Assembly: GCA_026994095.1 (NCBI GenBank)
Contig: JALWRU010000453.1
Span: 1 to 11,664, forward strand
Origin: Nitrospira sp.
GTDB lineage: Bacteria > Nitrospirota > JACRHL01
Direction: 5' to 3'
Length of the DNA: 11,664 nt
Part shown: positions 6,826-11,664 of the stretch, one piece after another
Numbering within the stretch: the first letter of the stretch is position 1
Layout of the letters: every line of letters starts with the position of its first letter
The notes under the pieces: model-generated
Database searches by the model: none
Told to the model about the DNA's origin: nothing
What the model saw: the letters and a program-made list of their open reading frames with translations, nothing else
Translations under genes and position numbers: made by a program

Positions 6826-7995
6826 ATGACCACCAACATCGCACCCCACGGCGGCACCCTGATCAACCTGTTGGCGCAAGGCAACGAAGCCGAAGCGCTG
6901 GCTCAGCATGCCAAGGGGCTGACCCGGGTGCCCCTGTCCCCGCGCGAGATCGCCGATTTAGAGATGATTGCCATCGGTGCCTTGAGCCCGCTCACCGGCT
7001 TTATGGTTGCAGACGACTACAACCCGGTGGTGGACAACATGCGCATGGCCGACGGCACCATCTGGTCGCTGCCGGTGACGCTGGCAGTGGACGACGCCCT
7101 GGGCGCGGGCCTGTCGGTGGGTCAGGAGATCACCCTCACCGGCGACGGCGGTACCCCCCTGGCGGTCATGGAGATCACCGACAAGTTTGGCCGCGACAAA
7201 CGCAAAGAGGCGCTCAAGGTCTACCGCACCGAGGATGAGGCCCATCCGGGAGTGGCCAAGGTGTACGAGCAGGGCGACACCCTGTTGGGTGGCCCGATCC
7301 GTATGTTTGCCCGGCCCACCCACGACGATTTTCTGGAGTACCGCCTGGACCCGGAGCAGACCCGTGCACTGTTCCGCGAGCGTGGCTGGAAGCGGGTGGT
7401 CGGTTTTCAAACCCGCAACCCCATCCACCGGGCACACGAGTACATTCAAAAATGTGCGCTGGAGACGGTGGACGGTCTGCTGGTCCACCCGCTGGTGGGC
7501 GAGACCAAGAGCGACGACATCCCCTCTCATGTGCGCATGGAGTGTTATGACGCGCTGCTGAGCAACTACTACCCCAAGGACCGCACCGCCCTGAGTGTGT
7601 TCCCGGCGGCCATGCGCTATGCCGGCCCCCGAGAGGCGGTTTTTCATGCGCTGGTACGCAAGAACTACGGCTGCACCCACTTTATCGTGGGCCGTGATCA
7701 CGCCGGAGTGGGCGACTACTACGGCACCTTTGACGCCCAGTTGATCTTTGGTGAGTTCTCGCCAGAGGAGCTGGATATCACCCCCATGTTCTTCGACCAC
7801 TCGTTCTACTGCAAAGCCTGCGAGGGCATGGCCAGCTACAAGACCTGCCCCCACGACGGCGACCAGCACGTGATTCTGTCCGGCACCAAGGTGCGGGCTA
7901 TGCTGGCCGACGGCATCGTACCGCCGGAGGAGTTCACCCGCTCGGAGGTCGCCGAGGTGTTGATCAAGCATATGCTCAAGAGCAAATCGGCCTAG
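6826..7995 (+). CDS. sat: ATP sulfurylase Sat
   Basis: Sat interconverts sulfate plus ATP with APS plus pyrophosphate. It is the homo-oligomeric enzyme used in dissimilatory sulfur pathways, distinct from the CysDN heterodimer. The 389-residue length is normal for a Sat without a kinase domain. Active-site motifs are clear: QTRNPIH at residues 195-201 (the QxRNPxH loop that grips ATP and sulfate), HPLVGETKSDD, and GRDHAGVG starting at 289. Near the end ILSGTKVRAML carries the usual substrate-contact Arg. AGGA at 6817-6820 is a good Shine-Dalgarno five bases before the ATG. With AprA and AprB upstream it completes either sulfite to sulfate oxidation with ATP formation or the reverse activation and reduction. 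The sequence cannot fix the direction. Confidence 0.97.
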   Translation: MTTNIAPHGGTLINLLAQGNEAEALAQHAKGLTRVPLSPREIADLEMIAIGALSPLTGFMVADDYNPVVDNMRMADGTIWSLPVTLAVDDALGAGLSVGQEITLTGDGGTPLAVMEITDKFGRDKRKEALKVYRTEDEAHPGVAKVYEQGDTLLGGPIRMFARPTHDDFLEYRLDPEQTRALFRERGWKRVVGFQTRNPIHRAHEYIQKCALETVDGLLVHPLVGETKSDDIPSHVRMECYDALLSNYYPKDRTALSVFPAAMRYAGPREAVFHALVRKNYGCTHFIVGRDHAGVGDYYGTFDAQLIFGEFSPEELDITPMFFDHSFYCKACEGMASYKTCPHDGDQHVILSGTKVRAMLADGIVPPEEFTRSEVAEVLIKHMLKSKSA

Positions 7996-8012
7996 GTCGC
8001 TGCGGCACCCCC

Positions 8013-8030
8013 ACCGGAGCACACTCCGGT
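8013..8030. other. Perfect 7-bp hairpin after sat
   Basis: ACCGGAG (8013-8019), a CACA loop and CTCCGGT (8024-8030) form a GC-rich stem in the sat 3' untranslated region, 15 bases before the main terminator. It has no T tract of its own. It may stabilise the 3' end of the apr-sat transcript or slow polymerase before the terminator. Confidence 0.5.
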
Positions 8031-8045
8031 CGGGAGTCAAATACT

Positions 8046-8084
8046 AAAAAAGCCCTCCTGTTACTGCAACAGGAGGGCTTTTTT
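8046..8084. terminator. Bidirectional intrinsic terminator between sat and the ferredoxin-DUF3422 gene
   Basis: AGCCCTCCTGTT (8051-8062), a five-base loop ACTGC and AACAGGAGGGCT (8068-8079) form a perfect 12-bp stem. It is flanked by at least five A on the left and five T on the right, so it works in both directions. It ends the apr-sat transcript on the plus strand and the convergent minus-strand transcript. This is the strongest terminator in the window. Confidence 0.95.
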
Positions 8085-8106
8085 AATACTCGGAGTGCGC
8101 GCCCTA

Positions 8107-9585
8107 CTACCCGGCCTTCTTCTTGATTTTTTGAATGCCCTTGTGGGCCACGTACCAGGCGGTGGCCGCACCGATGGGGATGAATACCGCGGTGTACAAC
8201 GTGGCCGAGCCGATCACATGGGCCTTCTCCAGCGCCTTGAACAGGTAACTGGCCAGCCCGGTCATGTAGTAGGTGATGACGATGACACTCAACCCCTCCG
8301 CCAGCTCTTGCAAGCGCAGTTGAATGGCCGAACGTTCGTCGAGATTTTGCAGCAGGCGGGTATTTTGCGCCTCCATGCTCATCTCTACCCGGGTCCGCAG
8401 GATCGCCACCAGATCGGAGATCTCCCCCTGCATGCGGTCCAGCCGCGCTAAAAAGGTGCGGTACTCCTCCGCCACCCGATCGGTACGCTCCAGAATAATG
8501 CGAGACGGCGAGTCGCAGCCGGGTAGTGGCATCTCGTTCCACTTGGCAAACGCCTCCCGCACCCGGTCGTTGTAGGGGTAGCTGGCCGACAACACATGAT
8601 TGAAGCGACCGTTATAACGCACCAGCCGGGTTAAATCGCCGGTCAAATCGTGTAACCACTCCTCCAGCTGTTCCGGTCCTGCCCGGTCGATCTGCTCGGT
8701 CACGACGGCCATGCGCTCGGTCAGCGCCTGCTCCATGTCGTGCACCTCCATCACCGATTCACGCTGTTCGATACGCGGAATCATCAACAGGTGGTAATAA
8801 TTCTCCAGCGCGCCGATGTTGGCCAGAGTAAACGCCCCGTGGGCCTCCAGTGCCGCTGGCAAGCCGCTCACCACATACCGCTCGCGGCCATTGATCGGCT
8901 CGTAGTTGGTATAGATGTTGAGCGCCCCATCCAGAATCTGCGCACCGTAACGGTTGCGGGTAGTGATCAACCCCTCCAGCCCCTCCGGCGGAATCAGCGT
9001 ATCCAGCAACAGGATGTCCAGACAGGTGACGATGGGCGGCGTACCGCAATCGTGCAACACCTGCACAACCTCCTCAAGTCGCTCATCAAACCGGGTGACC
9101 GGCGCACCGCCAGTCAGGATGGCGCGGAAAAAATAGTACTCGGTATGCAGTTCCCAGGTCAGTTGCAGTTGGCTGTCGCCGCCATTACCATGCGGCCCCC
9201 AGCCGTGGCCCCGCGTCTCCCCGAAGGAGCGGTTCTGTTCCGGTATCTGAAGCCGCTCACAGACCTGTCGAAAGCGATCCTGTAGCTGCCCATCGGACTC
9301 GTGCGGGTCACGCAGGTAGGCGACCTGATGGGCGATGGAGGCCCCCTTCACCCGCTCTACCGGTACAATTCCCAGCCCCTGATGAACCTCCTCTGCCAGT
9401 GAAAATACCGCAGAGTCACAGCTGGTAATACAGTCGTTACACCCGTCCGGGCAGCGGTCGTCGTGCAATAATGAGACGCTCTGACCACTGACCGACAAGA
9501 TCTGCTGAGGACACGCCGGCACACAGGCGGGCAGCCCTCCGCACAGGTTGCAGCGGTCTTTGCGGAGCGCGATTGCGGTTTCCAT
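8107..9585 (-). CDS. Two-cluster ferredoxin domain fused to a membrane-anchored DUF3422 protein
   Basis: The 492-residue product has two parts. Residues 1-60 hold two [4Fe-4S]-type motifs: C12-x2-C15-x5-C21-x3-C25-P and C45-x3-C49-x2-C52-x3-C56. The second is atypical, with three residues between the first two Cys and Asp in place of the final Pro. From about residue 140 the protein matches DUF3422 as I know it: WELHTEYYFFRAIL, IGALENYYHLLMIPRIEQR, a long helical, probably coiled-coil stretch, and the hallmark RLQELAEGLSVIVITYYMTGL near the C-terminus. Two membrane helices (about 432-452 and 463-480) precede a lysine-rich end. Ordinary DUF3422 proteins are about 420-430 residues and lack the ferredoxin. 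Its position facing aprA-aprB-sat suggests, by inference, electron exchange between APS reductase and the membrane. AAGGGA lies 9 bases before the ATG. Confidence 0.85.
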   Translation of the reverse strand: METAIALRKDRCNLCGGLPACVPACPQQILSVSGQSVSLLHDDRCPDGCNDCITSCDSAVFSLAEEVHQGLGIVPVERVKGASIAHQVAYLRDPHESDGQLQDRFRQVCERLQIPEQNRSFGETRGHGWGPHGNGGDSQLQLTWELHTEYYFFRAILTGGAPVTRFDERLEEVVQVLHDCGTPPIVTCLDILLLDTLIPPEGLEGLITTRNRYGAQILDGALNIYTNYEPINGRERYVVSGLPAALEAHGAFTLANIGALENYYHLLMIPRIEQRESVMEVHDMEQALTERMAVVTEQIDRAGPEQLEEWLHDLTGDLTRLVRYNGRFNHVLSASYPYNDRVREAFAKWNEMPLPGCDSPSRIILERTDRVAEEYRTFLARLDRMQGEISDLVAILRTRVEMSMEAQNTRLLQNLDERSAIQLRLQELAEGLSVIVITYYMTGLASYLFKALEKAHVIGSATLYTAVFIPIGAATAWYVAHKGIQKIKKKAG

Positions 9586-9607
9586 CGATACCGATCCCTT
9601 TTAAGTC

Positions 9608-9635
9608 AAAAAAAAGACGCCGAATATGTGGCGTC
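9608..9635 (-). terminator. Intrinsic terminator or attenuator between fmdB-like gene and ferredoxin-DUF3422 gene
   Basis: Read on the minus strand, GACGCC, an eight-base loop and GGCGTC form a 6-bp GC-rich stem (plus-strand arms 9616-9621 and 9630-9635). Eight T follow (plus-strand A run 9608-9615). It sits downstream of the zinc-ribbon gene and only eight bases before the Shine-Dalgarno of the next gene. That leaves no room for a promoter in between. It may act as a partial terminator that lowers expression of the ferredoxin-DUF3422 gene relative to the first gene. Confidence 0.65.
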
Positions 9636-9657
9636 GAGGGGGCGACCTCGTGCCGCC

Positions 9658-9677
9658 AAAAAAAACAGTCCTGACTG
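9658..9677 (-). terminator. Weak second hairpin plus T run, directly after the fmdB-like stop codon
   Basis: On the minus strand CAGT-CAGG-ACTG is followed by eight T (plus-strand A run 9658-9665). The stem is only four to five pairs with a tight loop, so termination would be inefficient. Together with the hairpin at 9608-9635 it makes two terminator-like elements within 70 bases. Confidence 0.35.
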
Positions 9678-9908
9678 CTACATGCCGCACATACCGCTAC
9701 CACACCCGCCACCTGGCATGCCGCAGCCACCGGCAGCAGGGGCCGAAGCGCTGCTACCGGCAGCCACTGCCGGGGCAAAACCACTCATCAGCCGGGCCAC
9801 CTGCCCGCCACAGTCCGGGCACCGGGTAGCCGAGGCGTCGGCATGCAACGACTGCAACAGCTCAAAGTCTGCATCACATACGGCACAACGGTAGGCGTAC
9901 AGCGGCAT
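9678..9908 (-). CDS. FmdB-family zinc ribbon protein
   Basis: The product is 76 residues and begins MPLYAYRCAVCDADFE, the standard start of the FmdB family (MPxYxYRCxxC). C8, C11, C30 and C33 form the CxxC...CxxC zinc ribbon. The tail is Ala/Gly-rich and ends in a Gly-Cys-Met stretch with C62, C69 and C74. Such Cys-containing tails occur in the family but their function is unknown. A TTG two codons upstream is also in frame. I chose the ATG at 9908 because it restores the family N-terminus and GAGGG lies six bases before it. Family members are labelled putative regulators, without a firmly known role. It is transcribed first, ahead of the ferredoxin-DUF3422 gene and divergently from the TPR gene. 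Confidence 0.9.
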   Translation of the reverse strand: MPLYAYRCAVCDADFELLQSLHADASATRCPDCGGQVARLMSGFAPAVAAGSSASAPAAGGCGMPGGGCGSGMCGM

Positions 9909-10081
9909 TCTCAACCCTCTAAATTTACGGCAAAATTATCCACTGAGGCTAGCACGGACCGGGCCGCTCTGCAACCGCCAGCAACAGCAGTCACGCGGTT
10001 AGATCTCGCGCCGGACAGTGATAAAACAGGTAAATTTTGCTACCCCATGACAGACGGCGGCAATCGGGTACAATATGCCCT
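9909..10081. promoter_or_regulatory. Divergent intergenic region between fmdB-like and TPR genes
   Basis: This 173-base stretch separates two outward-facing genes and must carry both promoters. The plus-strand promoter is recognisable at 10047-10074. For the minus strand I see only a GATAAT-like -10 (plus-strand 9935-9940) with no good -35. AAATTTAC (9921-9928) and GCAAAATT (9930-9937) are both complementary to parts of GTAAATTTTGC (10030-10040), a small AT-rich dyad across the region. No gene or RNA gene is visible here. Confidence 0.5.
10047..10074 (+). promoter_or_regulatory. Sigma-70-type promoter of the TPR gene
   Basis: A -35 of ATGACA (10047-10052, five of six consensus bases), a 16-bp spacer and a -10 of TACAAT (10069-10074, five of six). 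The predicted start, about seven bases after the -10, falls at about 10081, next to the ATG at 10082. The transcript would therefore be leaderless or nearly so, which agrees with the lack of any Shine-Dalgarno there. Confidence 0.6.
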
Positions 10082-11266
10082 ATGGAAGAGATCCCTTCGG
10101 TCACCCCCTGGCACATTGAACAGGCGCTGCAAGCCGGTCTGGCGCTGTTTGACGAAACCCGCTTTGAAGAGGCGCTGGCAGTCTTTGACGAAGCGCTGAC
10201 CCGTTTCGGCCCGGACATGGGCTTGTACCACTGGAAAGGCGTCACCCTGCGACACCTGGGCCGCCTGCGCGAAGCCATTGAGGCGCTGGAGTTGTCGTCG
10301 GTCGAATCGCCCACCGGCTCCCTGTACGAACTGGCGGTGTTGTTGCTGGAAGAAGATGTGGACTCCGAACGCGGTACCACCATCCTCACCCGCCTCTCTG
10401 CCGATGGCGATCTTCCCGCGCGCGAATACCTGGCCCACCGGGCCTATGAGCAGGGTCAGTTTGCCAGGGTGATTGAACTGGCAAGAGCGCCGCGCAGCGA
10501 CGAGGCCGACGCCCAATGGCCCGACAGCATGGAGTGCCTGGAGACGTTGGAGGGTATCGCCCTGACCGAGACCGGTCGGCTGGAAGAGGCCCGCTTTCAC
10601 TTAAAACGTGCCTCCCGCCGTCACCCGGCCTGCGCCTCCCACCTGACCAATCTGGGCCGCATTTACCAGCTTGAGAAACGCTATACCCGCGCCTTGCAAT
10701 ACTACATGCAGGCCATGGAACTGGACCCGGACGACCCGGTGCCGCAGATTAATCTGGCCCACCTGCACGAAGAGATGGGCCGCACAGAGTCGGCTGAGAT
10801 GGCCTTCTCATCCCTGCTGCGCGGGTTTGAGGGGGACCCGGCAGTGCTGGAGGACTACGCCCGCTTTCTGGCCCGCAACCACCGTTTGGACGAAGCCGTA
10901 CAGTTGGTAGAGCGGGCCTTGCAAGAGCATGTGGACGACACCGATATCAACACCGATCTGGCCGCTTTTTTGGGCTGGCTGGCGCTCGATGCAGGCGATC
11001 AGGAGCGTGCCCGTGCCATCTGGGAGTCGCAAATTGCCCATCAAGCCGGGGCCTTTGCTGCCCGTCACTATCTGGCTGGCCTGTTTGCTGAACAGGGCCA
11101 GACCGAGCGGGCCATGGAACTGCTGGAGGCGGCCCACCGCATCGACGCCGCCTGCGCCCGTAACTGGTGTGTGCGACCTGACGGCGAGGTGGAGCCGTGC
11201 TTCTCCAGCCTGGCAGGCGATCCGCGCTTTTTGGCGATTACCCAACAGGTCCAGGCGACCCCTTAA
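10082..11266 (+). CDS. Tetratricopeptide (TPR) repeat protein
   Basis: The 394-residue soluble protein is almost wholly helical TPR units. Clear units include residues 10-42 (LQAGLALFDETRFEEALAVF), a following unit with GRLREAIEALELS, and the region from about 180 to 250 (LTNLGRIYQLEKRYTRALQYY, then LDPDDPVPQINLAHLHEEMG). C-terminal units end in GQTERAMELLEAAH. The tail DPRFLAITQQV is common at the end of such proteins. No signal peptide or catalytic domain is present, so it is probably a cytosolic scaffold or adaptor; the partner is unknown. In-frame sequence extends up to a TTG at 10037, but that would run through the promoter, so the ATG at 10082 is preferred. The stop is 16 bases before aat. 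Confidence 0.88.
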   Translation: MEEIPSVTPWHIEQALQAGLALFDETRFEEALAVFDEALTRFGPDMGLYHWKGVTLRHLGRLREAIEALELSSVESPTGSLYELAVLLLEEDVDSERGTTILTRLSADGDLPAREYLAHRAYEQGQFARVIELARAPRSDEADAQWPDSMECLETLEGIALTETGRLEEARFHLKRASRRHPACASHLTNLGRIYQLEKRYTRALQYYMQAMELDPDDPVPQINLAHLHEEMGRTESAEMAFSSLLRGFEGDPAVLEDYARFLARNHRLDEAVQLVERALQEHVDDTDINTDLAAFLGWLALDAGDQERARAIWESQIAHQAGAFAARHYLAGLFAEQGQTERAMELLEAAHRIDAACARNWCVRPDGEVEPCFSSLAGDPRFLAITQQVQATP

Positions 11267-11282
11267 GGGGCTACGCCCGATT

Positions 11283-11664
11283 GTGATCAGCCGTGAGGAG
11301 GAGCCACCGCCCCTGTCGGTAGAACTGGTGGTCGCGGCCTATCAGCAGGGCATCTTCCCCATGGCTGATGATGGGCAAGTCCATTGGTACACCCCGGACC
11401 CTCGCGGCATCATTGATCTTGAGCAATTTCACATCCCCAGGCGGCTGGCCCGCACCATCCGCAGCAACCGTTTTGAAATGCGGCTCAACAGCGATTTTGC
11501 GGGTGTCATCCGCGCCTGTGCCACCGCCGCACCCGGACGGGAAAGCACCTGGATCAACCCGGACATTGAGCGGGTCTATACCGAACTCCATCAACTGGGC
11601 CTTGCCCACAGCGTAGAGAGCTATCAGGACGGCCAATTGGTGGGGGGGCTGTACGGGGTAGCGC
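11283..11664 (+). CDS. aat: Leucyl/phenylalanyl-tRNA-protein transferase Aat (5' part)
   Basis: Aat transfers Leu or Phe from charged tRNA to proteins bearing N-terminal Lys or Arg, which marks them for ClpS/ClpAP degradation (N-degron pathway). The visible 127 residues show AYQQGIFPMAD, VHWYTPDPRGII, FHIPRRLART and TWINPDIERVYTELH, then HSVESYQDGQLVGGLYGV, all characteristic of the family. The gene runs off the window. The only usable start in frame before the first motif is the GTG at 11283, with AAGGGG at 11265-11270 as a rather distant Shine-Dalgarno. The N-terminus is shorter than in E. coli Aat and resembles the compact form found in many other bacteria. It is probably cotranscribed with the TPR gene. 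Confidence 0.93.
   Translation, partial: MISREEEPPPLSVELVVAAYQQGIFPMADDGQVHWYTPDPRGIIDLEQFHIPRRLARTIRSNRFEMRLNSDFAGVIRACATAAPGRESTWINPDIERVYTELHQLGLAHSVESYQDGQLVGGLYGVA

Noticed and set aside
6958..8040. 360-codon open frame on the minus strand opposite sat
   Set aside because: It is antisense to the whole catalytic core of Sat, has no recognisable motif and a shadow-like composition. It also runs to the edge of the sat terminator without its own ribosome-binding site.
10037..10081. TTG start giving a 15-residue longer TPR protein
   Set aside because: It would require translation through the predicted -35 and -10 elements. The extension is Arg-rich and not TPR-like. The ATG at 10082 is preferred, though not proven.
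1..11664. CRISPR arrays, tRNA or rRNA genes, insertion sequences, phage genes
   Set aside because: I found no regularly spaced repeats, cloverleaf-like segments, transposase motifs or terminal inverted repeats with target duplications. Nearly all sequence is accounted for by ordinary genes.

Overview
The window looks like chromosomal DNA of a proteobacterium, most likely a sulfur-metabolising gammaproteobacterium. GC content is high, roughly 60% by eye. The evidence is the run pilQ, aroK, aroB at the left, a well-known gammaproteobacterial chromosomal neighbourhood, and a dissimilatory-style APS reductase plus ATP sulfurylase cluster in the middle. I see no transposase, integrase, CRISPR array, tRNA or rRNA.

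Layout. (1) Positions 1-3996, plus strand: the last 34 codons of the type IV pilus secretin gene pilQ; a small lipoprotein gene; aroK and aroB (shikimate pathway, overlapping by 13 bp); then a 568-residue lipoprotein zinc metallopeptidase with a C-terminal PPC domain, where damX often sits in relatives. (2) Positions 3997-8084, plus strand: a strong sigma-70-type promoter with a palindrome over its -10 box, an Rrf2-family regulator resembling the cysteine regulator CymR, then aprA, aprB and sat, closed by a perfect bidirectional terminator. (3) Positions 8107-9908, minus strand, convergent with sat: an FmdB-type zinc ribbon gene, a terminator-like spacer, and a protein joining an N-terminal two-cluster ferredoxin domain to a membrane-anchored DUF3422 body. 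(4) Positions 10082-11664, plus strand: a TPR-repeat protein and the start of aat (leucyl/phenylalanyl-tRNA-protein transferase).

How the genes work together. AprA and AprB interconvert APS and sulfite plus AMP, and Sat interconverts APS and sulfate with PPi/ATP. The module can therefore run as sulfite oxidation or as sulfate reduction. AprA and AprB are both shorter than the classical dissimilatory enzymes, the order is alpha-beta instead of the usual beta-alpha, and the local regulator is CymR-like. Neither AprM nor QmoABC, the two known membrane electron partners, is present in the window. The convergent ferredoxin-DUF3422 protein has iron-sulfur motifs at one end and two membrane helices at the other. 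I infer that it is a candidate for the missing redox partner. This is the most interesting feature of the window and, as far as I know, an undescribed arrangement.
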